DNA of 64,000 bases from Thermosulfurimonas sp. F29 (GTDB lineage Bacteria; Desulfobacterota; Thermodesulfobacteria; Thermodesulfobacteriales; Thermodesulfobacteriaceae): positions 186,001 through 250,000 of the forward strand of contig NZ_JAIFYA010000003.1 in NCBI RefSeq assembly GCF_019688735.1, read 5' to 3'. The position numbers and the translations under genes were made by a program. Positions 27,836-37,043 of this stretch are shown in pieces; position 1 is the first letter of the stretch; every line of letters starts with the position of its first letter. The notes below the pieces were generated by a model, which made no database searches, was not told the DNA's origin, and saw only the letters and a program-made list of their open reading frames with translations.

Positions 27836-28558
27836 CACCTTTCCCCCTTCCGCCTCTTCCGGTTCCACCCCCGCCGGAAGAGGCTTTTCTCTTTTTGTTA
27901 AAAATCAAAGAAATTTCCGAGAGGAAAAGTGGATAGGAACCATCTCTTTTTATTGAGGGAAAGGGTATTGACGGGGTGGCGGGTGTAATTTTCTTGAGAA
28001 GGTAAACCTGAGACGCCTTCTTCCGGCGAGGCCGGGCGTTTTCTTCCTCGGAAGTCGAGGCGACGCTTTCTTCCGCCTCTCGGCGGTCGCCTCACTTCGG
28101 AAAGGGTTTCATCGCCTTCTTCCTGCTTCGCAGGACGCCTCACCTCGGAAGACTTTCTCAGTCGCCTTCTTCCGCCTTACGGCGGTCGCCCCACCCGTGC
28201 GCCGCCCTGGGGAAAGGATTCCTGCCTGAGCACCGCATTCCGCCTTCGGCTTCCGCCTCCCGGCGGATTTTCCACCGCGCAATTCCTTCCCCCCTCTCGG
28301 CGGCGCACGGAACCTCGACCTCGACTACAACCTCAACCTCGACTTCAACCTCGACCACGGTTTTAACCTCGGCGGTCTCTCGGCTCACAGACGGACCGCC
28401 TTCAAAAGAAATTTCGTTCTCAGTCGAGGCTTTAAAACAGGTTTTCGTGAAAATGCCGTTGGATTTCAATTTTAGTCTTCTTCTCTTTTTCTCTGAGATT
28501 TCTTTAAACAAATAATAAAAACAGAGGCAAAACGAACACGAGGAAGGGGGTAAGGGTG
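27836..28558. other. 723-bp gene-free stretch rich in repeats
   Basis: It contains the 50-bp-period hairpin array (28012-28190), degenerate further hairpins to about 28303, a low-complexity tract of CCTCGA-type repeats (28316-28375) and an A/T-rich end before the next gene. Frames crossing it are low-complexity and lack ribosome sites, so I see no credible gene. Confidence 0.6.
28012..28190. repeat. Array of four hairpin units, 50-bp period
   Basis: Hairpins at 28023-28035, 28073-28086, 28122-28134 and 28172-28185 are each preceded by a CGC(C/T)TTCTTCC-like box and mostly followed by CGCCTCAC(C/T)TCGGAA. The stems change together (CCGGC/GCCGG, CCGCC/GGCGG, CCTGC/GCAGG, CCGCC/GGCGG), so pairing is kept while sequence is not. 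Confidence 0.7.
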
Positions 28559-28858
28559 ATGAGGAAAGGCGAATTTTTCAAGATTTGTTTTCTAGGAACG
28601 GTCTTGGGGGTTTTACTGGGGTTTTTAATTGCGTTGTCTGTCGCTCTTTTTCCTCGCGCTGTGGGAACCGTCGTCCAGTTCTGGAACGAACGCTCTATCC
28701 ACGTCCGGGCGCAGGATTTGTCCGCGCTAGTCGAAGACGGCACCTGCCGTCTTCTTATCTTGGGTGACTCTCACCGGCGCGGCTCGCGAGACGGTCTGCG
28801 GGCGGTGCTGGCGTGTGAAGACAAGTATGAAGACAAAAATACGCAGAAGGGGGTGTAA
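28559..28858 (+). CDS. Small single-pass membrane protein
   Basis: A 99-aa protein with one transmembrane helix near residues 8-32 (IC FLGTVLGVLLGFLIALSV region) and a soluble C-terminal part (CRLLILGDSHRRGSRDGLRAVLAC). I recognise no family. ATG 28559 follows GGGGGTAAGGGTG. It ends 2 nt before the next gene, so the two are probably co-expressed. Confidence 0.6.
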   Translation: MRKGEFFKICFLGTVLGVLLGFLIALSVALFPRAVGTVVQFWNERSIHVRAQDLSALVEDGTCRLLILGDSHRRGSRDGLRAVLACEDKYEDKNTQKGV

Positions 28859-28860
28859 AA

Positions 28861-29556
28861 ATGAAAGCAAAAGCAAAAACGAAAACTCTACTTTTGGCGC
28901 TGGTTCTCTTCCTTTTTGCCTTCGCGGTCGTGGGGACGGCGAGGGCGATGGATGCTGATGAAGGGGATAAATATTTTCTCGGTATGATGGATAAGGTGAA
29001 GAAAGAGGAAGTTCCGAACGTGGTTCGTGCGATGATGCCGCCGAAAAAGGTTCTGGATAGGCTGGCGAAGTATTACGCGCCGGAATTCGGGGTTTCGGTG
29101 AGTGACGCGAAAGAGGCGTTCCGTTCCTCGGTGACGACCGAGGCGAGGAAGCTTGTCTATTGTCTCAAGCGGTTCTACAAATTTGGCAAAATCCGCCCTA
29201 TGACGGAAGACGAGGCGAAGAAGTTCGAGGGAATGAAGCAGTATGAGGCCGCAGAGCGTGGAATAACGGTCGTTTACGACAATGATTTTTACAACGACCA
29301 AGACCTTCAAATAGCTGGTGTGGATAAGGCGAAGCAGTGTGCTTACTGGTTGTATAAAGATGGAAAAACCGGAACGGTGTTTATACCGCGCATGTGCGAG
29401 GTAGACGGGAAGATGTTTCTCACTGGGCTTACGGTATTCGCCCGGGGCGTAAAGACCCGCGACATGTTCGGAAGTCCCGCGGCTAGGGTTCCCATGCAGA
29501 TTTTGCAGTGCTATTCCATCCAGGATAACGGCCCTGGCGTCGGGTTGATGTTCTAG
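28861..29556 (+). CDS. Secreted protein of unknown function
   Basis: A 231-aa protein with a clear Sec signal peptide (lysine-rich start, LLLALVLFLFAFAVVG, likely cut after TARA). The mature part is soluble, helical at first (KKEEVPNVVRAMMPPKKVLDRLAKYY), and holds four cysteines that could form disulfides in the periplasm. I recognise no family. GGGGGTG precedes the start and a good terminator follows. It might take part in contact or transfer functions; that is a guess from context. Confidence 0.65.
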   Translation: MKAKAKTKTLLLALVLFLFAFAVVGTARAMDADEGDKYFLGMMDKVKKEEVPNVVRAMMPPKKVLDRLAKYYAPEFGVSVSDAKEAFRSSVTTEARKLVYCLKRFYKFGKIRPMTEDEAKKFEGMKQYEAAERGITVVYDNDFYNDQDLQIAGVDKAKQCAYWLYKDGKTGTVFIPRMCEVDGKMFLTGLTVFARGVKTRDMFGSPAARVPMQILQCYSIQDNGPGVGLMF

Positions 29557-29588
29557 CCGCACCGCCTCACCTCTTCCCCCTTCCTCGG

Positions 29589-29626
29589 GGGCGGTCCCGG
29601 TTTCTCTTCCGAGACCGCCCTTTTTT
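29589..29626 (+). terminator. Rho-independent terminator
   Basis: An 8-bp GC stem (GGGCGGTC) plus an inner 3-bp stem, followed by TTTTTT, 33 nt after the secreted-protein stop. Confidence 0.85.
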
Positions 29627-29665
29627 GTGTTTCGAGGTTCCGGGTTGGGGTTGAGGTGAAATTAA

Positions 29666-29683
29666 ATGTATGACTTCATACAA
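29666..29683. repeat. Element palindrome, copy P5
   Basis: ATGTATGACTTCATACAA, one arm base off the consensus, between two convergent terminators. Confidence 0.7.
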
Positions 29684-29706
29684 GTTATCGAGAAACGAAA
29701 AGATAG

Positions 29707-29734
29707 GGGGGCGGCGAGGTTCCCCGCCGCCCCC
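29707..29734 (-). terminator. Terminator of the leftward membrane-protein operon
   Basis: A 10-bp GC stem (GGGGGCGGCG) whose minus-strand product runs into CTATCTTTTCG, 27 nt past the last gene. Confidence 0.7.
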
Positions 29735-29760
29735 GGCAGTAGGTGAGGGGCAGCGATGCG

Positions 29761-30036
29761 TTACATTCCGAACCCGTCCTCGTCCCAGTCGTCCCAGTCG
29801 GGCTGATAGTCCCGCGGTGGGATGCGGATAGAGGCAGCGTCATCTCGTCCCCACCGCAGGTCGTCCAGGCGGTTAGCTACGAGGTTGACAGTTCCGTCTA
29901 TGGTGCTCAATTTTTCACTTTGAGTGTCCACCTTTTTAGCTAGTTCTCGCAGGGTTTCCCAGAGCGCCTGGACCTGTCCTTTCAAAACCGCGTTTTCTCG
30001 TTCTAGAGCCTCGATGCGTTTTTCGAGTTCATTCAT
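29761..30036 (-). CDS. Coiled-coil protein with acidic tail
   Basis: A 91-aa protein. Residues 1-60 form a heptad-rich coiled coil (NELEKRIEALERENAVLKGQ...), followed by a Trp/Asp-rich acidic tail ending DEDGFGM that recalls the tails of the small acidic proteins at 20.6-21.2 kb. ATG 30036 follows GGGGGTG. Function unknown; it is the last gene of this operon. Confidence 0.65.
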   Translation of the reverse strand: MNELEKRIEALERENAVLKGQVQALWETLRELAKKVDTQSEKLSTIDGTVNLVANRLDDLRWGRDDAASIRIPPRDYQPDWDDWDEDGFGM

Positions 30037-30065
30037 GTTTACACCCCCTATCGTTTTTGATTATG

Positions 30066-30701
30066 TTAAATGAGTCCCCTTTCACGCAAAATATGTTTTG
30101 CCTCGACCGGGTGGATTTGCAGGTATACCGCCGTCGTCGTGAGGCTCGCATGACCTAACAGGTTCTGAACGAGCGTGAGAGGCACCCCTGCGCGGATGAG
30201 TTCGATTGCGCGGGTGTGCCGCAGGATATGCGGGTGGGACAATTTACGCGGTATCCCCGCCTCTTCAGCTCGCGCTCGGAAGACCTTGCGGAAGTTCGCC
30301 GGGTCGAGTTTGAAAAGCCGTCCTCTCAGGTCCGGGTGAGCTACAAGGATTTGCGAGAGTTCGGCGACGACATTTGCGGGAAGAAAGACGGTCCGAGTCG
30401 CCTCACCGCGGCGTTTCAGCGTGCGTATCCTCACCTCTGCGTTCCGCCAGTCGATGTCGGTATCGTCTTGTATTGCCAGGACCTCACCCAGGCGGGCGCC
30501 GGTGAAGCGTAAGACGAGAAAAGTCGCCCAATACCGGGCGCGCCTTTTCCTTTCTCGTTCCGTGCGCGCAGAGTCAAACCAGGCTTGGAATTGTGCGGTC
30601 AGTGAGTTCACCTGCACCTCGCTCAAGTAGGACGGAAGCCCCCGCCCGGTTGAGGCGGGGGTGAGGACGCCTTTCGAGGTTCGGACGGCTAGAGTATGCA
30701 T
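30066..30701 (-). CDS. Small XerD-like tyrosine recombinase (catalytic domain only)
   Basis: A 211-aa recombinase with all catalytic residues visible: Arg in FTGARLGEV, Lys in TLKRRGEAT, His-x-x-Arg in HILRHTRAIE, His in LLGHASLTTT and Tyr in AVYLQI. The N-terminal core-binding domain is very short or absent. The element has another, full-size integrase beside its attachment site, so this one may resolve dimers or replication intermediates of a circular form. AAGGGGGTG precedes the start. Confidence 0.85.
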   Translation of the reverse strand: MHTLAVRTSKGVLTPASTGRGLPSYLSEVQVNSLTAQFQAWFDSARTERERKRRARYWATFLVLRFTGARLGEVLAIQDDTDIDWRNAEVRIRTLKRRGEATRTVFLPANVVAELSQILVAHPDLRGRLFKLDPANFRKVFRARAEEAGIPRKLSHPHILRHTRAIELIRAGVPLTLVQNLLGHASLTTTAVYLQIHPVEAKHILRERGLI

Positions 30702-30713
30702 GGTAACACCCCC

Positions 30714-31541
30714 TTAGAGGATACTTCTACGACGGAACGGCAGAATCCGGGTGGGTTCCGTCGTCGAGGTTTCGGGCGAGGTTGGGGTTTTAGGTTCTTT
30801 TTCAACCTTCTTAGCTTCTCTTATCCTTACCTCATTAGCTTTCTTGATGAGTTCCTGTCTGGCTTGACGGTAGATGTTATCAGCCAGTTCGTCCGCAATC
30901 GACTGCATAGACCACCTCTCGCGGTGCCAGACGAGACTCTTCAATCTCGCCCAGCTATCCGTCAGCTCTTCAAAAAGCCGCGTAATGTCGTCGCGAGGGG
31001 GGACGGTGCAAACATGGAACGTGTGCAAGACCGACCTGGTCGTTTTCGTCACGACGCCGTGTGTGGTATAGATTTTTCGCTTTTCTTCTAACGGAACCTC
31101 TTCCCTCACCTGGATTATGAGTCGCCACCGTTCGTCGTTATCTTTTTTCTTTTGTTCTTCCTCGTCTTCACGCATATCCTCTCTGTTCTCGACTTTTACG
31201 CCTGATGGAATGTAACGGACGAGCATAACTGTATCACATTCAAGTAAGAAATCCGGGTCAAGAGGGTCGCGTCCGCGCAGGAACTGATGCAATTTCTGTT
31301 CGCTCTTCGATGGTTCTTTCCTGCGTTTTCTCTTCGCCCAAGCGAGAAGCGCGGTCTGGCAAGCGCGGCAAAGTTTCGTAAAGAGCATCCATTCCCGGCG
31401 AACCATCTCGCGCCAGAGGTCCTCGTGTTCGCCCAGTTTCGCGTCTTTCGCCCAGTCCGGAAGAACCTCGTCTAAGACCATCCAAAACTCGCCCATCGCC
31501 TCGTTTCTTTCTACCGCTTCAATTGCATTCATCTGCCTCAT
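30714..31541 (-). CDS. Hypothetical protein of the transfer operon
   Basis: A 275-aa soluble, charged protein with a Trp-rich helical start (EFWMVLDEVLPDWAKDAK), a central acidic linker (EDMREDEEEQKKKDNDE), a possible beta region (WRLIIQVREEV...HTFHVCTVPPR) and a Pro/Thr-rich tail. I recognise no family. The start is uncertain (31541 or 31532). It lies between the large membrane protein gene and the XerD-like gene on the same strand. Confidence 0.6.
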   Translation of the reverse strand: MRQMNAIEAVERNEAMGEFWMVLDEVLPDWAKDAKLGEHEDLWREMVRREWMLFTKLCRACQTALLAWAKRKRRKEPSKSEQKLHQFLRGRDPLDPDFLLECDTVMLVRYIPSGVKVENREDMREDEEEQKKKDNDERWRLIIQVREEVPLEEKRKIYTTHGVVTKTTRSVLHTFHVCTVPPRDDITRLFEELTDSWARLKSLVWHRERWSMQSIADELADNIYRQARQELIKKANEVRIREAKKVEKEPKTPTSPETSTTEPTRILPFRRRSIL

Positions 31542-31719
31542 CCTTCTTCCCCCTTTCAACTACCTTTTTTAATAATATGAAGAAGAGTGAAACAGAGGAA
31601 AACAGGACCAGAGCTTCCACTTTTTATCCGCTCAGAATCCTTAATTTTCAAGGCTTCTCGGTCGTGGTTGATTACCTTCAATCGAGGTTTCTACCCGAAA
31701 ATGGATAAAAACGAGTAGA

Positions 31720-31758
31720 GATAAAAGAGAGGGACGGCCTCGACCGTGAGACCGTCCC
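31720..31758 (-). terminator. Terminator after the large membrane protein gene
   Basis: A 7-bp stem (GGGACGG/CCGTCCC) with an inner CTC/GAG pair; its minus-strand product is followed by TCTCTTTTATC. It lies 16 nt past the stop. Confidence 0.7.
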
Positions 31759-31773
31759 GAGAGGGGGTGAGGG

Positions 31774-34355
31774 TTAGAGGGTTTTTTCCAGGTCTTCGAA
31801 GGTCTCTGCGCCTCTGCCCTTAGCGAACGCATCCGCCCTGGGGGATAGGCTGTCCGCGACGGTCTTTACCGCCGCGCCTTCGCCGCCTGCGAAGGCGGTC
31901 GTTATCCGGTTTTGAGCTTGTGCTTCCGCCTGCTGGAACACCCCCGTCACCGCGCCCATCGAGAACGCGCCGTAAAGCATCGGGCGATACTCTTGTCCGA
32001 AGACCACCTGGTGGGCCAACATGGGAAGAAGAGTCAAGCCGAAACTCAAACCGAGAGGCCAGAACAAATCCGTTATCAGTTTGAGAGGGTTTTGGACGCT
32101 TAACCCTAGAAAACTGTGCATGTATGCGTTCAATATTGACCAAAAATAAGTCAAACCGTTCGAAAACAGATTCGAGATAAAACTCAGCGTCATCGCGCTT
32201 GCCACGCCGAGAGCCGCGAGTTCCGCACCCACCGCTACCGGGACGAAAGCAAATCGCGCCATCGGGATGAGCGAGAATTCCCCTCTCTGCTCGTCCGCGC
32301 CCACCGTAGCCGTCATGGTCTTTCCGAACGCAAAGAGCAGCCACACCGGTAATAACGCTATCCCCGCCGTGGTTCCATAGAGAGCGGTAAAGTAGCCGAG
32401 GGTATACATGAGAAGTAAGCCTGAAACCGGAAGCATCGAGAGAGCCATGATGGCTATTCTTACCGGTCCTTCGAAGAGTTTGACCGCTCGCGAGAGAAAA
32501 GTAGCGAGTTTCGAAACTATCTGGTCGAGGCCGAGTTTTTTGAGGAATTTCGCTGTGAAACCGGTTCCTACTACGCCTGCCACAACCTCATTACCGTTAA
32601 TCCAGTCGTCGGTCTCTTTATTTTCGCTTACCCCAGGCTCTTTAACTTTGAACCCCGACCACGGAATTATCCCTTTTACGGGCGCAAGCGCGCTTCTCAG
32701 AACGCCGGACGCGTCCGCGAGGTTCCCATACTCGCCGGGTCCGCCCTCACTACCCGGAACGAGAGGCACCACCTCGGCAAACACCAACCGGTCCGTGAGA
32801 AGCGAAGCGTAGACGGAAGAATTGCCGAACCGGTACTCGTCGTACTTGTCGATGTTCCTTTGCGCAACCTTTCTCATGTAGAGAAGAGCGCCGGTAATGT
32901 TTTTTCCCAGCTCAAGACACGCCCGGTTGGCGCGAAACTGGGTGTCGTCTGAACGCAACAACTCGTCGTATTTCCTGTACGCGGCCTCGAGATTTTCAGG
33001 GCTACTACAAGCCTCGTCCCGGACGCTGAAGCCGAAGTCCGCAGAGTCGAGAAGCCCCGCAAGCGCGCCTATCAAAGAGTTTCCACCGCCGAGAGAGAAA
33101 CTACCGCCGAAAAACTCGCCTACAAGGTTGTTTACGATATCGTTCAGGCTGCCGAACCCTTGCCCGCTTCCGGTACTTGCCACCGCAGGTTTTTTCACCT
33201 TCACCTTGCACGGGTCGAGGACCTGGACGAGGCCATCGCCTCTTTCCCAGTCCACATCGTCCGGGTGAATGTCGAGGTCTGCCCTGCAATTTTCGAGAAA
33301 GAGCGGAAGGTGAGTGCGCACAAACAGCTGAGGTGAGACGCCCGCTTTCTGCGCGTCGAAGTAGTTCTGCCCCACGTTTGCCGTGACTATCGCGGGGTTT
33401 TCGTCGAGGGTCCCCTCACGGGCGAGTTTCACTATCCGGTCCATCGGAACCGCCTTGGTCACATAAGCCACGTCGGGACTCTTTACCCGCCGCACGGCGT
33501 ACCTCGCGTATCCATACACCCCGCCAGGGAACCTCTGAAGGCTTGGCGCGACGATGGTCGTCTCAGGCAACTCCCCCGCGCCGTATACTTCCGCGCTGTC
33601 TGCCAAGGCCGCAAACGAGTAGTCGCTGAACCGTCCTTGTCCCTTTAAAGCCCTTTCTGCGTCTTTCATCGCCCTTCGTATTTTCCCCGCGAGGAACTTC
33701 CCCTTGAACACATCCAGCTCGGCCAGGTGTGACGCGGTGAACGATAGCGAAGCGAAGGTGTTGTAGAGAAAGATGAGAGCCTTCCCCGCCCCGGAACGGC
33801 TGGAAACCTCGTTTAAGGCGGCGAGCGCGCCGCGCAGACCTTTATCCCCGCTTCCCGGCTCGACGACATAGACGGTCATAACTTCTTTCTTGAACTCGCC
33901 CGTAGCGCAGGCGTTCTCGCCGGGAAGCGTCGCAAACGACACGCCCTCGGTGAGGTACGCGTACGCCTCAAACGGCATTCCGCCGAAAGCGTCCACCTTG
34001 ACCTCACGGGCGTCGTTGCCGGGGTTGAGAAAGGTGATTGCGCGGTTAACGCTCGTTCGAAACCGGGATTCCACGCTGTCGGGAATAACCGACCTGTCCC
34101 CCACCTTAATGACCGCGCCTAAGAGAAGCGTAATAAGAAAGGTATTCAATACCAACTTCGCCGCCCAGATGGCAATGGCATCCGGTCGCCTATGAAGTGC
34201 GTCACCAGAGAAACCGTGAGGTAGTAGACGACCACGACGGTAGCTATCGCGGGCAAAGCATAGAGAAGGATGGTAAAGACTCGCGCCATCAGTTCCGCCT
34301 GATGCGCGTCGAAAGCAAGTATCTGAGAGGTGGCTGATAGAGAAAGTCCGTCCAT
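31774..34355 (-). CDS. Large polytopic membrane protein, possible DNA-transfer channel; frame change near 34180
   Basis: The true start is probably ATG 34355 (MDGLSLSATSQILAF), preceded by GGGGGTGAGG. That frame encodes a membrane helix (LLYALPAIATVVVVYYLTV) but stops at 34146. The frame one base back continues from DAIAIWAAKLVLNTFLITLLLG for about 800 residues to 31774. It has a large extracytoplasmic region containing cysteines and then five or so helices (ALSMLPVSGLLLMYTLGYF, FAFVPVAVGAELAALGV, FWPLGLSFGLTLLPML). It is either one gene with a frameshift or two overlapping genes. The architecture recalls TraG/VirB6-like channel proteins, but I see no decisive motif. Confidence 0.6.
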
Positions 34356-34548
34356 TTTCCCTCACCCCCTGTTTTTCCTTTTTCCATAATTAAGTTCCGG
34401 GAACGGTGAGGGAAAACATAAATTTCTCTCTATGTCCTTCAGCTTTCCCCTACTCTGTCGCGACTTTCGAGGGTGTTCTGAGTAATTTTCTCTCTTCTTT
34501 CCTGTTTCGTATCTTCTTTAAAAAAGAGAACAGACAGGGGGTTTAGAA

Positions 34549-34920
34549 ATGAACAAAGCGGCTTGGAAGAAGTTTCTTCCCTACACGGTTGAAGACGGTT
34601 TGGTTCGTTACCCCTGCCCCTTGTGTCACGAGGGTGAGGTCCAGGCTGAAGTGGAACGAGAGAGGAAGCAACGGATTTTGGGCGGGGTGACGGTCGAGGT
34701 TGAAACCGGCATCGCATCTTGTTCCGCCTGCGCGGCGCCACAGGCGCTTCATATCCGTCGCGAGTACGACTACGAGGAATGGGAAGTAAAAGAGACTATT
34801 GAGGTGGTTTATCGAGATTTTAACGCTTTATGCTGGCGTATCGGTTATCAGCGCGAAAGAACAGCGAAAGTTAGCTGTATCCCTGAATTTTTCTTGCCAG
34901 AGGTGGGGGATGAGGGGTAA
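34549..34920 (+). CDS. Zinc-ribbon protein upstream of the coupling ATPase
   Basis: A 123-aa protein with two CxxC pairs (YPCPLCHEG and ASCSACAAP) forming a likely zinc ribbon around a beta-rich segment (GGVTVEVETG). I recognise no family. GGGGT precedes the start, and the 3' end overlaps the coupling-protein gene by 11 nt. The 34366-34548 interval before it holds only the two divergent gene starts. Confidence 0.65.
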   Translation: MNKAAWKKFLPYTVEDGLVRYPCPLCHEGEVQAEVERERKQRILGGVTVEVETGIASCSACAAPQALHIRREYDYEEWEVKETIEVVYRDFNALCWRIGYQRERTAKVSCIPEFFLPEVGDEG

Positions 34921-36700
34921 AATTTCAGCCGCGACGGTTAAAACCCGCGTCGTCCGCATCCTCGACCGCGCTTTCGCTTGGTTAGACGATTTACGACTCA
35001 GACCGGGACATCTGTTTCTTATCTGGCTCGGTCTGTCGGGACTGTTTTTTATCCGCGAAGTGGGGGCCTGGGTTGCTCAAAGACTGGTAGAGTATCCTTG
35101 GGGTCTTCGTTTCCTCGCCGCCTTTCCTCACGCGGCAGACGGGGGGATTAATTATGCTCTCTACAACGCTTACCTATCCGCCATCCTCGCCACCGTTCCT
35201 GTCGTCATCCTCGCTCTCAGTTATGGCGACTTTTCCCGCTATGGACGGGCAAGAGATGAGAAAGTCGCGCTGGATGTGCTGGCAGGCTGGCTCTCGCGGC
35301 GGGCGGAACTCGCGCAATTGCGCGGACGCATCGAGTTCGGACGCGTCGTGGACCCTCGTTCGTTGCGCCTGGGTCCGAGGTGGGGGGTGAACTTAGAGCA
35401 GCTATTGAGCCCCCACTGCTTCATTTTTGGACAGTCGGGGTCGGGGAAGACGAGTACTAGCCTCGTCCATTTTCTTCGCCGCTACGCGGGGGACTCTCAA
35501 GTGGGCTGCCTTGTCTTCGACGCAAAAGACGGTCTCATCAGGTGGACGGACCAGGCAGGGTTACCTTTCCGCTACGCCGGACCCGTTCTGGATGGAATAG
35601 ACGAGAAAAAGAAAGCTAGCGTGAGTTTGCTGTCGTTATGCTGGACTTATCCGACGCTCATTGACGGTATTAGGCGTATTTTTATCGATTATCTGAAAAT
35701 CCCCGATGATGCTAACACGAACCAGACCGACCCCAGTGCGTCCCGGTGGGAACGCTACGGAAAGGAATGTTTCGCGGGACTCGTGGCGTGGTGGGTTTTG
35801 GTTGAAAAGATGAAGAAACAGGAATTAACAAACAGAAAGCTTTATCAATACGTCCGTTCGTTTCACTTTCAGCAAATACCTCAATTTTATGAGGAATTGC
35901 GCTCTCTGTCTCAAGCAAGCGACAGAGAGACGGCAGAGTTAGCTAGTTTCGCTTTGAACGCCCTGTCACCCCTCGCAGGGAAGAAGCAGGGTGAGCACGC
36001 GGAAAGCATCAAAACCAACGTTCGCCAGGTTTTGGAACTATTTGGTTCTAGTGATTTTGCAGAATTCGCCCAGGGCGAGGAAGTGGACCCTATTGCACTT
36101 CTTAATCAAGGGGCGAATCTCTTTTTCACTACGATGTCACGGGGTCGAATCTTACCAAGCCTCTACAACATCTTTCTAAACTACATCCTGCAGCAATTCA
36201 CCAACGACGCCCCTCGCCTTCGCTTGGTGGTGTTGGTAGATGAGGCAAGCAGTTATAGTGTTAAGATGATGCAGGACATCCTCGATAAGGGGCGCAGCTG
36301 GGGTGTCTCTCTCACCTGCGTCTGGCAAGATTTGCATCAAATCTCGCGCATTTACGGCGAACAGAACGCCCGGGCGTTTCTTACAAATGTGAGCCTGATT
36401 TTCGCTTATGTCCTCTCAGCGAAAAGCATCGGCGAGATAATCGACTGGAAATTGGGCACGGATTTGATTACACGCGAGAGAACCCCCGCCCCGGCTCACG
36501 CGGCAAGGTTCGGGTTGCCGTTTTTGGGGTCTCACCAAGAACAGATTAGAGAAGCGCGGGTTCCCATCGCCACCCTCTTGGATGTTCTTGGTCGCGTGAA
36601 CGAGAAATACACCCGCCAGGGGGTGGGGATGGGCTGCCTTGTGATGGCAAATTTAAAAAGCGGTTTGCGCAGATTTTTAAGCGTCAACGAATGGGTGTAA
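34910..36700 (+). CDS. VirD4/TraD-like type IV coupling ATPase
   Basis: A 596-aa membrane-anchored motor. Two transmembrane helices (about 34-50 and 87-104) precede a RecA/FtsK-type domain with Walker A GQSGSGKT (174-181), Walker B LVVLVDE (439-445) and the coupling-protein motif VWQDLHQISRIYG. Such proteins recruit the relaxase-DNA complex and pump DNA through the inner membrane. The start at 34910 follows AGAGGTGGGGG. A MobV-type relaxase gene lies 1.4 kb downstream on the same strand. No VirB4 ATPase is found in the element. Confidence 0.85.
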   Translation: MRGKISAATVKTRVVRILDRAFAWLDDLRLRPGHLFLIWLGLSGLFFIREVGAWVAQRLVEYPWGLRFLAAFPHAADGGINYALYNAYLSAILATVPVVILALSYGDFSRYGRARDEKVALDVLAGWLSRRAELAQLRGRIEFGRVVDPRSLRLGPRWGVNLEQLLSPHCFIFGQSGSGKTSTSLVHFLRRYAGDSQVGCLVFDAKDGLIRWTDQAGLPFRYAGPVLDGIDEKKKASVSLLSLCWTYPTLIDGIRRIFIDYLKIPDDANTNQTDPSASRWERYGKECFAGLVAWWVLVEKMKKQELTNRKLYQYVRSFHFQQIPQFYEELRSLSQASDRETAELASFALNALSPLAGKKQGEHAESIKTNVRQVLELFGSSDFAEFAQGEEVDPIALLNQGANLFFTTMSRGRILPSLYNIFLNYILQQFTNDAPRLRLVVLVDEASSYSVKMMQDILDKGRSWGVSLTCVWQDLHQISRIYGEQNARAFLTNVSLIFAYVLSAKSIGEIIDWKLGTDLITRERTPAPAHAARFGLPFLGSHQEQIREARVPIATLLDVLGRVNEKYTRQGVGMGCLVMANLKSGLRRFLSVNEWV

Positions 36701-36711
36701 GGGGTGAAGAG

Positions 36712-36969
36712 ATGCAAAAACAACCTCGACGTCTCGATTCGCTGCTAAGGAATGCCCTTCGAGGGCAGGGAAAACTGCTTTTACAAGACACAGAACGCAT
36801 TGAAGCCGAGAGACGGCAGATGCTGCGCATCCTGAGCGACCCCATCCTCTGGTTCGGTCCGGACTGGAAAAACTGCTTCCGCCGCCGTCCCCGCTACCCT
36901 CAAGTTTCTATACACGAAGCTTTCAGCCCGGAAGAACTCTTCGGTCCCAACTGGCGAGATATGATTTGA
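36712..36969 (+). CDS. Hypothetical protein
   Basis: An 85-aa basic protein that ends with a repeated phrase (ILWFGPDWKNCF and ELFGPNWRDMI share FGPxW). I recognise no family. GGGGTGAAGAG precedes the start. It lies 11 nt after the coupling ATPase gene, so it is probably in the same transcript. Confidence 0.6.
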   Translation: MQKQPRRLDSLLRNALRGQGKLLLQDTERIEAERRQMLRILSDPILWFGPDWKNCFRRRPRYPQVSIHEAFSPEELFGPNWRDMI

Positions 36970-37043
36970 CAGGTTTTCGAAGAATGGTCGCCGGAAAACC
37001 CTCAAAACCGCCCTCAGAAATCCCTGAAAACGGGGTCGAGGTC

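Noticed and set aside
28012-28190. CRISPR array
   Set aside because: The 50-bp period suggested one, but the conserved boxes are short, the hairpin stems co-vary instead of being identical, there are no unique spacers and no cas genes.
27898-28511. Minus-strand frames of 81 and 117 codons as genes
   Set aside because: They translate low-complexity repeats (VEVEVEV, RR-rich), start at TTG or lack ribosome sites, and cross the hairpin array.
31774-34365. Single 863-aa protein starting at 34365
   Set aside because: The first ~60 residues are Arg/Ser-rich noise in the wrong frame; the well-initiated frame at 34355 encodes the expected membrane helix.
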